The position numbers and the translations under genes are program-made. 64,000 bases of DNA from Ailurus styani (taxonomy: Eukaryota > Chordata > Mammalia > Carnivora > Ailuridae), in assembly GCA_002007465.1 (NCBI GenBank), contig LNAC01000110.1:1173106-1237105 (forward strand), written 5' to 3'. How positions within the stretch are numbered: the stretch's first letter is position 1; each line of letters opens with the position of its first letter. Below are positions 1-12,484 of the stretch, piece after piece. A model generated the notes under the pieces. That model saw only the letters and a list, made by a program, of their open reading frames with translations. It was not told the origin of the DNA and ran no database searches.

Positions 1-182
1 AAATTTTTTTTTTTTTTTTTTTTTACAAAAAGAAGCTAGTCTTTAAATGGGTCTCTCTACCAGTCCCAGGATGTCCTATACAAGTCACAGCATCCTCTAC
101 CATCAGCAAGCACATCATAGCCTTGGTCAGTGAACATTCTGGAGGCAGCTCATACAGGTGTTTGACAGCAAGTTGTTAACAT
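1..182 (-). pseudogene. Possible 3' end of a retrocopy with poly(A) at the window edge
   Basis: On the minus strand an open stretch of about 48 codons (containing HLYELPPECSLTKAMM and AVTCIGHPGTG) ends in a stop right next to a run of about 21 A (poly T at 4-24 on the plus strand). This resembles the tail of a processed transcript copy. No AATAAA is seen before the tail and the frame is closed by a stop just upstream, so the call is weak. Confidence 0.22.
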
Positions 183-237
183 TTTGGGAAAGTTGGGAAC
201 TGCTTGATCTAACATCAGTAGCTTAGAAAGGGCCACA

Positions 238-684
238 GTGGGGAGGAGTAAGCCACTGAAACAGGCCGCCTCCAGCACTCCACAGAGCTGGGTCTTAAAC
301 ATTCACCAGCACTCCACTAGCCTGCAACATCCCTCAATTTATAATAAAGCCTTTGCCTTCCCGGTGTGTGTGTGTCTGTGTGTCTGTGTACACACTTTAA
401 AATATTTTGTGAAAACAATAAAAAATAAAAGTATCCCAGAAAATGGAGATGAAAGTCGCCTGACCAAGTTCAAGCACCTTACGGACAATGGACTATTCAT
501 TCGTGCTGAGGAGCTGGAGTCTAAGCTTCCTTCCGCATATTCCAAGTGTGACACCAGTGACTTTCCAGTCTTAGACCAGCTGTTGAATCTCCCTATAAAT
601 TGTGGGGATCCAAGCAGAGAGTTAACCTCTTTATGTAAGCATATTGGAAGCCATGAGGCCATTTACAATGTACACGTTTTATGA
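238..684 (+). other. Open stretch of 148 codons, doubtful
   Basis: The first half contains AATAAAGCCTTTGCC followed by a TG-rich tract, which looks like the end of an LTR or other repeat rather than coding DNA. The second half, about 430-684, encodes a more protein-like stretch (GDESRLTKFKHL, FIRAEELESKLPS). There are no splice sites or known domains. It is probably repeat-derived or chance. Confidence 0.15.
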
Positions 685-1400
685 ATACATATAAAAAAGG
701 AACAGCCATCGGAAGGCCTGGCTCCTATGCTAACTCTCACTGTAGTGTTTAAATGTTTGCCAAGATGTTTAGTTTCCTCCTCTTCAGATCTTTAAAGTCT
801 CATTATAGTAGTGACACCCAGCTTTACTGAAAGAGAACATATATGATCATATTAATGACTCCACCACATGAGATAAAGGCAATCTCCCTAGAACTTCAAA
901 TATTCTTGTGGAAATAACACATGAATTGTTTACCCTACCTGAGAACCACCTCTATTTGAATAGCAATCAGACTGGAAAGATAGTACGAGTACAGGGCTGG
1001 GACCCTAAAGCAGGGGCTGTTCACATGATTAGGTGGTGACTCCCCAACTCCCAAAGTTCTTTCAGCCATAAGAAGGAAAGAGACACCTCTTGCTCTATAA
1101 GGAAATCCTTTTCAGTCTGTTGCCTAGTGATTGCTTAGTTTATGCCCTTCCTGCTCTTCAGGGGGTACTTAATTTAGGAACATTAGAGGATCTTCACCTG
1201 GCACCAGGGGCTCAAACGCTTCTGGAAAAGTGGCTTTGCAACTGAGATGAGTAGATATGCATTAATTGTTTTAGGAAACAAATCATTCCAGAATGCATTG
1301 CAACAGCTCTTCACTTTCCTGGGAAAGTAGTTGCTCCCTATATTTTAATACTCAGCTCAGTTGTCACCCATGTCTGAAGGCTCCCCTGGGCAATCCTCAT
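685..1400. other. No recognisable feature
   Basis: AT-rich non-coding DNA; no repeat family, exon or regulatory motif could be assigned by eye. Confidence 0.5.
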
Positions 1401-1970
1401 CTCCAGCCTGGGATAGGGAAGGTTCCTCTGAGTTCTTACAGTAATTTTTGATTATTGCCATCACACATTAGGGTATAACATGCAATATAACCTATGTATG
1501 GTTAATCTCTTTCTTATAGCAGTGTTTCTAAATTTTGATTGCTTGTTAGGATGATCTCACTACATAACTCTGTATGCTGTGCTATGATCACCACAAGCGT
1601 ACCTACCGTCTCTCACCATACAAGACTATTACCATATCATTGACTATATTCCTTATGTGGTGCCCTTTATACCCAGGACACTCATTCTATAACCAGAAGC
1701 CTGTATCTCCCATTCTCCTTGAGCCATTTTGCCCATCCCCCTACCCCACTCCCCTCTGGCAACTATCAGTTTGTTCTCTGTGTTTATGGGTCTGATTCTG
1801 CTTTTGGTTTGTTTATTCATTTGTTTGGTTTTTTAGATTCCACATATGAGTAGAATTACATGGTACTTGTCTCTCTCATTCTGACTTACTTCACTTATCA
1901 TAATACCCATCCAGCCATCATGTCTCAAATGGCACGATCTCATCCTTTCTTAGGGCCGGGTAATATTCCA

Positions 1971-1972
<2 letters not shown>

Positions 1973-2015
<43 letters not shown>
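1973..2015. repeat. (TG)n microsatellite
   Basis: About 21 uninterrupted GT dinucleotides inside the antisense L1, at the same L1 position as the TG tract at 61629. Confidence 0.95.
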
Positions 2016-2016
<1 letters not shown>

Positions 2017-2479
2017 ATGATACATATATATCAGTGGACACTTAGGTTGCTTCTATATCTTAGCTATGTATGTAATGCTGCAATAAACACTGGCATGTAT
2101 ATATCTTTTTGAATTACTCTTTTTGTTTCCTTTGAGTAAATACCCAATAGAAGAATTACTGGGTCATATGGTATTCCTATTTTTATTTATTTATTTTTTT
2201 TAGAAACCTCCATGCTATTTTCCACAGTGGCCATACCAATTTACATTCCCACCAACAGTGTACAAGCATTCCTTTTCCTCCACATTCTCCCCAGTGCTTG
2301 CTATTTCTGTTCTTTTTGGTTTTAGCCCTTCTGACAGGTGTACATTGCTGTGGTTTTGATTTCCATTTCCCTGATGATTACTGACATTGAGCATCTTTTC
2401 ATGTGTCTGCTAATCATCTATATACCCTCTTTGAGAAAATGCCTACTCTGCCCATTTTTTAATTGAGATGTTTGTTTGT

Positions 2480-2480
<1 letters not shown>

Positions 2481-2531
<51 letters not shown>
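2481..2531. repeat. (TATC)n microsatellite
   Basis: Twelve or so perfect TATC units inside the antisense L1; likely length-polymorphic. Confidence 0.95.
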
Positions 2532-2975
2532 TTATTTTGGTGTTGACTTGTTTAAATTCTTTATAGATTTTGGACATTAACCCCTTAGAGGATATATCAT
2601 TTGCAAATACCTTGTCCATTTAATAGGTTGCCTTTTTATTTTATTCATGGTTTCCTGCACTGTACAAAAAAGTGTTTATTTTGATGTCGTTCCAATAGTT
2701 TATTTCTGCTTTAGTTTCCTTACCTTAGGAGACATATCTAGAAAAATGTTTCTATACCCAGTGTCAGAGAATTTACTGCCTATGTTCTCTTCTAGGATTT
2801 TTATGGATTCCAGGTCTCACATGTAGGTCTTTAATCCATTTTAAGTTTATTTTTGTGTATGATGTTAGAAAGTGGTCTAATTTTATTCTTTCACATGTAG
2901 CCATACAGCTTTCCCGGCACGGTTTATTGAAGAGACTGTCTTTTCCTCAGGGCATATTCTTGGCTTCTTTGTCAT

Positions 2976-3130
2976 AGAGCATAGTGTTTTCAAAGCTCTT
3001 CCGTCTTGTAGCATGAATCAGTACCTCATCTCTTCTCATGGCTGTTACCAAACTGAGAACTCCTAAGTTAGTATGAATAAATGATAATATCACACTGTTG
3101 TCTTTGTTTGACAAATTAAATGCAAGCATA
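2976..3130 (-). mobile_element. Second antisense L1 3' fragment
   Basis: The text gttttcaaagctcttccg, ttgtagcatgaatcagtacc, cttctcatggctg matches the reverse of another part of an L1 3' UTR. It abuts the preceding fragment out of order, so this is a rearranged or separate insertion. Confidence 0.5.
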
Positions 3131-3199
3131 GCGAAGGATAAGATTTAAAGAAACAAATAACAAGGAGTAAATCAGTCACTATTTTCCTAGGCTACAGTT

Positions 3200-3985
3200 G
3201 AATTTGCCTCAATTTCTTTTTGTCTCAGAACCAAGAGTTTACCTGGCTAGGGCTTGCCAAGGAACCAGATTCTGGGGTTGCCAGGTGTAGTGCCAGTATG
3301 CCCCTCTTTTTGCCTTCCATGCATTTTGAACGCTTTTCCTAAGAGGAGAGGTTTACCAGTGTTACGAGTTCTCACCCCAAGGTGGAGATCTAAACTTCAC
3401 TTGCTGTCTTCCTTGTATCCTCAAGTCAGGCTCAAGACCTCCTCCTCACCAGCTGGAAGCACCCACGCCCGAATTCCTGTCAGAACAGTGTCGGATGCAC
3501 GCCACTCACTGGAGAAATACCCTGTGCAGGGAGAATTTCTAGGGGAAATGGGAAGTAGTAGTTGGGGTGATGCATTGGTGGGCTGTTCCCCTGGGGCAGT
3601 TTTGTCATCCAACTGGGGCATCATCCCCAGTTTCAGCTTCCAAGTCTGGTCCTCTGGAGAGGCCCTCCTGGAGATTCTGGGAGTTACTCATGATCTCTGG
3701 TTAATTCTTTTTCTGCTTAAATTGGTTAGAATGTATTTCTGTTAAACAAGAAGAGGATTGCTATCACAGGACTCTACCTTAGAAACCCTATTGGTGCTGA
3801 ACTGTAAGGAGAAGCTTGCCCCAAACTCACTATGACCAATCTCTTTTGCACAAAAGCCCTTGTTTGCATGACTCAATTTGACAAATTCTGTCACTCAGAG
3901 TATAAAAAGTTTCACAGGTACAGTCTGAATGATTGTGACTGTGACATTTGACACTAATAAAATATTAATCCCCACCACAATGTAT
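3200..3985 (+). repeat. LTR-like segment (tentative)
   Basis: A comparatively GC-rich block is followed by tataaaaag near 3901 and by aataaaata near 3957, the order expected in an LTR U3-R region. A 163-codon open stretch at 3254-3745 has no recognisable protein features and is judged non-coding. No partner LTR or internal retroviral sequence was seen, and the borders are uncertain. Confidence 0.28.
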
Positions 3986-4229
3986 TGATTTCTCTGCAGA
4001 ACACTCATTCTCAATTCTGATCTTTTCACCAAGTCTGTCATGTGTCTAAGTTCAGGCAGCCGTATTTCTTAACCACCCTTCCTGCCCTACTATTTTTCTC
4101 AAACACATAGGATTGTACCACAATGGCTTTAAAATATGTTGTCTGATAGCTTTATCTGAGCATCAGTGATGGGTGAAAAGTTTTACAAAAAAACGATAAA
4201 TCTGTGATTTTTGACCTTTGTATGGACAT

Positions 4230-5280
4230 GTTGTATAATTAATAACATCTGGTAAGAATATATGCGCAGCAAAGGAAACAGTCAACAAAACAAAGATGCA
4301 GCCCATGGAATGGGAGAAGGTATTCACAACTGACACTACAGACAAAGGGCTGATATCCAAGATCTATAAAGAACTCCTCAAGCTCAATGCCCAAAGAGCA
4401 GATAATCATGTCAAAAAATGGGCAGAAGGCATGAACAGACACTTCTCCAAAGAAGACATACAAATGGCCAACAGACACATGAAAAATGTTTATCATCACT
4501 AGCCATCAGGGAAACTCAAATCAAAACCACATTGAGATACCACTTTATACCAGTTAGAATGGCCAAAATCAATAGGACAGGAAACAACAAGTGTTGGAGA
4601 GGATATGGAGAAAGGGGAACCCTCTTTCACCGTTGGTGGGAATGCAAGTTGGTGCAGCCACTTTGGAAAACAGTGTGGAGATTCCTCAAAAAATTAAAAA
4701 TAGAGCTACCCCATGACCCTGCAATTGCACTACTGGGTATTTACCCCAAAGATACAGATGTACTGAAAAGAAGGGCCATATGTACCCCAATGTTCATAGC
4801 AGCAATGTCCACAATCGCCAAACTGTGGAAAGAGTCAAGATGCCCTTCAGCAGATGAATGGATAAAGAAGATGTGGTCCATATATACAATGGAATATTAC
4901 TCAGCCATCAGAAAGGATGAATACCAAAACTTTTATATCGACATGGACGGGTCTGGAGATTATGCTGACTGAAATAAGTCAAGCAGAGAAAGTCAATTAT
5001 CATATGGTTTCATTTACTTGTGGAACATAAGGAATAAAATGGAGGACTTTAGGAGAAGGAAAGGAAAAGTGAATTGGGGTAAATTGGAGGGGGAGATGAA
5101 CCATGAGAGACTGTGGACTCTGAGAAACAAACTGCAGGTTATGGAGTGGAGGGGCTTGGGGTGATGTGTGAGCCTGGTGATAGGTATTAAGGAGGGCATG
5201 TATTGCATGGAGCACTGGGTGTGGTGCATAAACAATGAATCTTGGATCACTGAAAAAATATATTCAACCACTGATTTTGA
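4230..5280 (+). mobile_element. 5'-truncated L1 LINE, sense, with 3' UTR
   Basis: The sequence encodes the C-terminal part of L1 ORF2p: [54 protein letters not shown]. It then runs into a carnivore-type 3' UTR (ggggagatgaaccatgagag, ggtattaaggagggcatg, gcactgggtgtggtgcata). The ORF is broken. The reading frame of 4296-4502 ends in a stop, and the homologous protein continues in another frame to 4972, so there is a frameshift near 4490-4500. The copy is inactive. Confidence 0.92.
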
Positions 5281-5284
5281 CAAT

Positions 5285-8200
5285 ATTCCTTCTTATACTT
5301 TTCTGTATAAAGACACTCCTCAGACTCTAGTGGGCAATCAGTAAGGCCTGCAAGAATATTGTTTTTGTGATGCTAAAGATAACTTCCATGCAGGAACCTG
5401 TCAGTGTATGGAAATTATGTCAAAGCTGCTTCTCTCTCCATCCTCAAATGAACTACTGCACAGAGCCAACTTTAAGACACCATGTTTTGAGTTTTTGAGA
5501 GCACTCTAGTGAAATCTAGGAGGAGAGAGGTAGCAGTTCAATTGATGTTCTGACATATCTCCTCCATCTACCTGAGGTTTATTTTATTTTGGCTTACAGG
5601 AGTCTACATAAAATATCACAAATATCAATGGACCCTTCCTAAAATATATGGAAGCTGATGATACAGTAGTTCCCAAGGCACATGGTGTATGCATACACCA
5701 TATGGACCTAAGAATATACCTGTGAACATACCATTCTAGATCAAGAAACACTAGCCTAAAGTCTTAGTACCATGCATTTTTAAGGTGACATGTGGCCATT
5801 ACAAAAAGAGAGAGACCTTGCTGTCATAATATTTATTCGTAGGGGCTGTAGAGAATTATATTTTTAGGCTAATTTTTTTCCTAGAACATATGGTCTCAGA
5901 TGTAAAAATAAAACAAACAAAAACCCATCTATGAAAATGAATCAAAATTAAAGTATCCTAAGAACAAGAATTTGCCATACTTAAAGAAGATTTTTGAATA
6001 CAACTGCTTGTTCTTAACAATGTTTAAGATAATACAGATATGTAAGACATGAATGGGAGACCAGTGAGAGCCAAGGAGCATATGATTTCACTGGCTTGAG
6101 TTCCCACAGGGGTCAGACTTGAAACTGACCAGCAGGAGATTGATTTGCTAGCAAGTCATTCTGAAGTCTAAGTTCTTAACCTAAAATCCATGGCCAAATG
6201 GCAAATTAATACTCTAGGCAACACACTTTTGGAGAAATCAGAAACCATCTTCCAAGTCTCTCTCCAACTCAACTTTGAACTTTTCTAAACTATACATCTG
6301 TGAACATTTAACATGTTAGTTGTTCAGGCTAAAATCCACCTCAATCCTAGGTTTCCATCCAGTGTAACTTTTATCTATAATAATGACTAGCTGAGCACTA
6401 TAGCCTTTTAAAGGGTTACCGTGATAGAGCTCTTTAATTACTCTGGTTACCTCATGAGCTCTGTCTCTGGGGATGAGTGTGGTTCAGGCATGGGAGAGTG
6501 TTGAGGGGGAAACATTCCCATGAGCTCAAACTGGACATAGCTTGTTTTTAATGCTTAATGTAAACATCTAGCTATATTCTCATTAGCAATTCCACAAAGC
6601 AGCGTAATGCCTCCTATTCTCGTTTCTGCCTGTTCCCTCCTCTGAGCTTCCAGTCTGACTGTCTGCATTGTTCCAGCTCCCACCTGCAGCCTGGGACACT
6701 ATGCATTTTCGCCTACACCGGCAGTAGCCTCCCTGTTTGACCACCAGGCCTCCTCCTCCTGCTCCTTTGAATCCTTCCTCTTACCCATTTCTTCCAGGAG
6801 GACAGACAGTAACAATTCACAACCATGGCTCCCAGCACCCATTAAGCCTGAAGGATAGGAGACTGGCTTGTTAGTATCAGCAGAAAGAGCTGAAGAATGA
6901 ACACTTAAAAACTATTTATTTTGATTTTGTAATCCATAACCTCTTCCTGGAATCTTGTCATTTACTTGTGTCTTCTCTCTGAGAAGCCCAAATCCTCCTT
7001 ATTTCCTGCAACATCATATTGCCATAACTTACTAATGGAAAAAGTTTAAAAGGTGTGGAGTTATTATTTTTGGTTTTATTTTTGAGATGACTCATACCTA
7101 AACCATTTGTCAACTCTGTGACCTGATTGTCCCTCTCTGAGAAATCACACCCACTTAGATGAGTCTGTCTAAATCATTTGTATGGTTGGTTGCTGATTAT
7201 TGTTATAGGTTCTAAGGCTATAAGAATACCTTTTTATTTATAAAAGCTCAAGAGATCTCTCCCAGACCCTTCTTCCTCCCTGCAGCCTCCTGGTGGGGTT
7301 TATGTCAACCCTTAATAAGTGGCACTTACAACCAAGGGAAATGATTGGGCAAAACATAGAATTATTTATATTTGAAACACTACAAATGATAAACATCTAC
7401 ACATAAGCAGCTACTTAAATTACATTTAAAATTAGAAGCAACTTCCTTTTTTTATTTTTCAAAACAGGAGATTGACATCATCAGTAGTATCTAGGAAACT
7501 GTATTAAAATTTTAAAAAGTAAATTCTTGGCAATTCTGAGGTTTCCCATTCAACCCAATTGAGGGTGCTTCTGTCCTAGAGGAATTCCTCACAATTTTTG
7601 AGAAAGGGAAGGCTAAACACAGTAAGGACAGAATAAAACAGGGCTGATTTAAGTCCTATCTTAGGCACTGAAATCAGGAAAGTGAAGAGCAACATCAGAA
7701 AGGTCTCATAGAAAGTTGTGGGCCCGCTGACCCTCCTCTCCCCTCCACTGGCTCTCCCACTAAAGACATTTGTTTCCAGAAATGTGCATCCAAAATGAAT
7801 GTCAAAAAAGGCTTTGGGTAAACCAGCTGCATTTCATTTAGTACTACAGAGGGGCAGTATGCGTCATCAAAACTCCCAGTTGGGATCTTTTCTTTAAGGG
7901 GTCAAGCAAGAATTGGACGGAATCAGGTAGGATGACATTCCCCAGAGGGCTGAGAAAGTAAAGGTTAGGAAGTTAAAGGTAGAGGGGCAGAAGTATGGTC
8001 AGAATTGCCTCTGAGCATCAGAGATGATCTATTCCAGTTGCAAAACTTCCCAGCAGTAGTTTTCCATTCCCTGTGGCATTGACATCTGCCTAACACAATC
8101 ACTATGTTCTTGCTCAAGCAAAGGTGAGCAAAAACACCTGTATTGGTTCCTCTGGGCTTCCTTTGGCAGGTGTAGATGGTCTCCTGTATGCTCTCCTCAG

Positions 8201-8420
8201 GCACAGAAAGAGTAAGTCCTTATAAGAATAAGTCCTTATAAGCATTAACACTTCTTTGGGTTCAACAGGGACATGTATTTATTGTGAATACAATGAAGTA
8301 CTTGAGAGTTAAACTCAGTAAAATGGAGTCTGGTACTGAAAAATATATGCTTTTCAACTGTTAGATAAACATAAAAGAATATGTGCCAAATGATCAGGAT
8401 AAAGCAACAAGAAGGGCGGT
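5285..8420. other. No recognisable gene; unassigned intergenic or intronic DNA
   Basis: Mostly AT-rich unique-looking sequence. A direct duplication of the motif taagtccttataag occurs at about 8213-8240. Open stretches such as 7965-8204 on the minus strand lack splice borders and protein-like composition. Confidence 0.5.
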
Positions 8421-8424
8421 AATT

Positions 8425-8565
8425 AACGTCAACATTAATGAGGGTAGGCTATGTCCTAGGCACAATTCGAAGCCCTTTACCTTTATCAACTCATTTTGTC
8501 CTTTCAATAACCCTATTAAGATGGGTTCTATGATAATACCATTTTATGGATATGCTGAATTTTCT
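8425..8565 (-). repeat. MIR SINE relic
   Basis: Contains the reverse MIR core: tatgtcctaggcac, agccctttacctttatcaactc, aataaccctattaagatggg, accattttatggatatgctga. Confidence 0.65.
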
Positions 8566-8613
8566 CATCAAGAATGCCATTAAAACTTAATAGTAAAGAA
8601 GCCATAGGAATGT

Positions 8614-8650
8614 TTGTGTTTTGTTTTGTTTTGGTGGTGGTGGTGGTGTT
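8614..8650. repeat. T/G-rich simple repeat with (TGG)n
   Basis: gttttgttttggtggtggtggtgg-type low-complexity tract. Confidence 0.8.
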
Positions 8651-8664
8651 ATTTTTGTTGTGTT

Positions 8665-8885
8665 TTATTAGTTAGCAAGCACTTGTATCAAATTTATAGC
8701 ATGGCACGTACTGATCTAAGAATTTTCTAAGTATGATACTGACTCATTTAATCTTGATGGCACCCCCATTTATTAGAACTGTTTTGAAATGGTGGGCATG
8801 GAGCCTCAGAGAGATCAAGAAACCTACCCAGGGTCACGTCATGTGACTCTTACAAGCTCAAAGAGTGGTGCCCTAACCCCGAGTA
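8665..8885 (-). repeat. MIR SINE relic
   Basis: Reverse MIR features: tagcatggcacgtactgatct, actcatttaatcttgatg, ggagcctcagagagatcaag, cccagggtcacgt. Confidence 0.75.
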
Positions 8886-9051
8886 GTCTGTTTTTCATGT
8901 TTTTCATGTACAGCAGGAAAAATGGTCTCAAACAAGCAGATGATGCTTAAGCATTTCTTGAATATTTAGCCAATATGCCCAGTTTATTGGGGGGGGGTGG
9001 AGTATGTGGGTCATGGGAAGAAGAGGTTGAGTAGGGAAAGATAGGTTATTC

Positions 9052-9055
<4 letters not shown>

Positions 9056-9082
<27 letters not shown>
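9056..9082. repeat. (TC)n microsatellite
   Basis: Uninterrupted TC dinucleotide run, next to a nine-G run at about 8990. Confidence 0.9.
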
Positions 9083-9087
<5 letters not shown>

Positions 9088-9089
9088 CT

Positions 9090-10310
9090 TCATAGACCTT
9101 GCCAAAGACTCTATTAAACCTCATGACTGGTGTGAGAGCTCACATTTCCTCTATGGATGTTACTGCCTAATATACCTAGTAATGATGACAGACTAATCCC
9201 TGGGGATTAGAAACTGTCTGAGATATGAATGAATAGTCAAAATCAATTTCAATGCTAATAGCTGAAGTTAATAGTTCAGATTTTAGTTTAATCAATAAAC
9301 ATACTTCTTCACATTGAGCAACAAAACCAACTAAAAATACCCTACACTTATACTCAACTATCTAAGCATACATTTCCACATAACTCTTTAGACACTCTAA
9401 GTTTCACATAAATCCAATCTGGAAACAATAATTCCATAAAGAGGAATTGCCCCTAGGCCAACACCGACACCACTCTTGATTCCCAGGCAAGGAAGGGAAA
9501 TTAACATTCACTGATGAAGTTTTGAGCATCTGGAAAGCCTTTGGTTGGGAGGCCTGGTCTCATTAATAAAAGAACCCAAAAATATCTCAAGTAGAGGAAG
9601 AGTGGAATCTAGTGCTTTGAGAAGGAAAAGAAAGTAAACAAACCTGAGGGGAGGAAGTTGATTCATCCACAGAGAGGGTGAGGTATTGGGGGTTCCTCAG
9701 ATGGCAGGGAGCATACTCCACTTCTACCTAATTCCTTTGGGCAACAAGACCGCAAATAGGTAGGTGTGCCAAAGGAGGCTCAGCCCTGACTGCTATATAT
9801 AGGCCAGGAATTCCCACAAATCTTCTATTAAAATTTAGAGCTCAACCAAAAAGAGCCACAGGTCTTTGTATGGGCCCATAGGCATGGGTACAGAACAGAA
9901 AAATGGCAGCCATAATGAACATAGCGCCCCCCAACTTCTGGCTAGTAAAATTCCTGGGGTACCTGGGAAAACCTCAGAGAGGAGAGAGGACCATTGTTCC
10001 TACCAATAACTGAGACCAAATTTCTGGCTAACAATAACAGTAGGGGCCTGAGACAGATTTGATTTTATTTAAGGAAAAAAAATACTGTATTTTATGCATT
10101 GAATCTCATGAAGTTAGACATGGAGGTAAATTGTACGTTCTCTCTCATACCTTTTGATTGTCTGGTATTTACCAATTTTAGTAATAGTTTTGCCTGGTTT
10201 AGTAATAGTAGTAGTAGTAATGATAATAAATCAATTTCTGATGTCCTTTACTCTGGGGTGAAATTGTAAATACTTAGAGATCCAGGACAAGGAAAATGAC
10301 TTAAACATTG
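9090..10310. other. No recognisable feature
   Basis: AT-rich DNA with a short (TAG)n patch near 10201-10220; no exon or repeat family assigned. Confidence 0.45.
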
Positions 10311-10314
10311 GTGT

Positions 10315-11225
10315 GGCTAAATGTGGTACCTGCTCACCAAAATCCATGCTTCCCTCTTCGTCCTGGATGTACAGCCAGAATACCCTTCCCAGCATTCCCT
10401 GCAATTACTGTGGCCTCACAACTAAGTGCGAGTCAATGAACGTGAGCAGAAGTTAGGTGCATCATTTGCAGATAGGTAGCTCCCCTTATGGGTGCTTTTG
10501 CTTTCCACCGTTTTAATCACCCAAGGTCAACCATAGTCTAAAAGCAGCTTATCTTCCTTCTGACAAGCTGTCAGAAGGTTTAAAGTAGCCTCATGTTACA
10601 TCACAATGCCTATGTCAGTCACCTCGCTTCATCTCATCACAGAGGCATTTTATCAGCTCCCATCATCACGAGAAGAGGGAATACAGTCCAATAAGGTATT
10701 TTCAGAGAGAAAGAGACCATATTTACATAACTTTTATTACAGAATATTATTGACATGTTCTTATTATTAGTTATTGTTATCTCTTACTGTACTTAATTTT
10801 TAAATTGAACAACATCATAGGTATGCATGTATTGAAAAAAATTGTGGTCTATATAGAGTTCAGTACTATCTGTGGTTTCAGGCATCTACTGGGAGGTCTT
10901 TAAACATATCCCCCGTGGGATGAGGTGGTGTGTGGGGACTACTCTACAGACCACTTTCCAAGCACATACCTCCATGATCTCTTCTAGGCTGACCATCTAG
11001 AAAAGGGATGATCCCAAATAGTAATAGTGGGAATCTACCCTTCGAAGCTGTCAGAGGCTTCGTTAGTCTTTACTGAATGACCCTGAATAACAATGAATGA
11101 GCAGAATCTCTATACCAACAAGAGTACTCACAATGCTTGAATAGGTGAGAAATTTCTATTGTGCTAAGCCACCGAAATTCTGGGGTCTATTTGTTACAAC
11201 AGCTAGCATTATTCTAACTCATAAA
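10315..11225 (+). repeat. Old LTR/MER-like repeat interrupted by a DNA transposon
   Basis: Flanking parts (10315-10474 and 10947-11225) carry tgctcaccaaaatccatg, gtgagcagaagttaggtg and, at the end, gagaaatttctattgtgc followed by taagccacc and ttgttacaacagctagc. These are typical of an ancient mammalian LTR-like repeat. A related copy is seen at 40200-40890. The family name is not certain. Confidence 0.5.
10475..10946 (+). mobile_element. Tigger-like (TcMar) non-autonomous DNA transposon
   Basis: The ends are imperfect inverted repeats: gtagctccccttatggg on the left, and the complement of cccccgtgggatgagg and ggggactact on the right. Internal text matches a known Tigger-class element (aggtcaaccatagtct, catcacaatgcctatgtca, gagttcagtactatctgtgg, ttcaggcatctactggg). 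An internal perfect 10-bp palindrome with a 3-nt loop lies at 10556-10578. Confidence 0.65.
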
Positions 11226-11229
11226 ATTA

Positions 11230-12480
11230 GAGTGGCTGGAATAACAGCTATAAAAACAAACTAATTCCTTCTCACCTACAATCATGACACAATCATGTCC
11301 TCTGTAAAGAACATCTCTCAAATTATAGAAAAGATGTAAGAAGATGGTAGCTTAAAATCCAGTCTAAAGTTCAAATTTAGGTTACCTATAAATGTGTTTT
11401 GTTTGCTACACAGAGCATTCTATTTTTTAAATTAGTTGCCAATACTTATAAGTGGGGAAATTTCACACAAAAATCTGGATTTTCATCTTCTGAAAAACTT
11501 GATAATCTGGCCAAGTTGGGCTTTACTCTCCCTTTTAAGGAAGCTATGCAGCCTCCAGACCCACGTGACTTGTTCTGGCCATCTTCCCTCTTATGCATTA
11601 CTTACCTGGGCTTTGAATGCAATTGAATGTTCCTGTTGGATTATCATAAATAGCTGGGGATTAAAAAAAATATGCAATACCAACTAGACTATAATTACAG
11701 TGAGTAGCGATTTACTTTAACTATTTCCATGCTACATCCTTGGCTTCTTTTGATGGGAATTACAGAATGAGTCATATAAAATCTATAACCGCATTTGTTA
11801 GCCTGATATTACTGACAGTTTTTGCCCTCTGACTATATCTCTTAATATTCGCAATATAAAATCCAACATAAAGTTTCATTTCAGAATTAACTCACTAGAA
11901 AATAATTAGTAACATCCCTCTCTCAGTATGGTAAGAGCTACTCATCTATCATTTTCTCCGTTTTGCCTTTGGCTGTTAAAAGCATCATAGCTATATTTCT
12001 GTTTCCAGTATACTATATGGGAAGTTATGATTTAAACATGCATATTCCATTTTTCTCCTTTTATTGCTATTTTATTTTAGCATATATTCTCATTTATAGT
12101 TATTTACGTACTTAAAAAATTCATCTATTGCATGTGTATATTTCTTGTAGGCTATCTCAAATTCTTTATGAAGTTAAATAGAGTATAAATAAATAACTAT
12201 GGTTAAATTAAACATTATAGTTAATGTTTAATAACAGTATAAAATTATATCAGGAGAACATAAATGTTTAATATTCATAAACTACCAAGCCATATCCATT
12301 TGAGATACAACATTTTTTTTTGCTTTTGTTTCTTCACTAGGGTAAAATTATTAATAAGTAATTACTTGGTATCTTTTCTAGGTGATTTGCTATCAACTAG
12401 AGGGACCTACTTAATTTGTTTTTTAAAATTCACATTAAATAGCAACTATCATATACAGATAGATAGATTCTTGTATTTAC
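11230..12480. other. No recognisable feature
   Basis: AT-rich DNA, no exon or confident repeat; two overlapping open stretches at 11399-11687 lack gene-like features. Confidence 0.45.
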
Positions 12481-12484
12481 TTGG

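Larger units (their letters stand above)
1450..2975 (-). mobile_element. L1 LINE, 3' part, antisense
   Basis: The plus strand shows the classic reverse complement of an L1 3' UTR and ORF2 C-terminus: caatatcattgac-like, actcccctctggcaact, ttacttcactta, taatattccatagtgtg, atacccaatagaagaatt, ccacagtggccataccaat, ccaccaacagtgtac, ctgatgattactgacattgagcatc. The L1 therefore reads on the minus strand. It is degenerate and contains expanded simple repeats (TG)n and (TATC)n. No intact ORF remains. Confidence 0.85.

Noticed and set aside
3254..3745. 163-codon open stretch on the plus strand
   Set aside because: No domain, no splice borders and Pro/Ser-rich low-information composition; it lies in an LTR-like, GC-richer block.
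4418..4972. 184-codon open stretch that could be called a gene
   Set aside because: It is the C-terminal part of L1 ORF2p from a frameshifted, 5'-truncated LINE.
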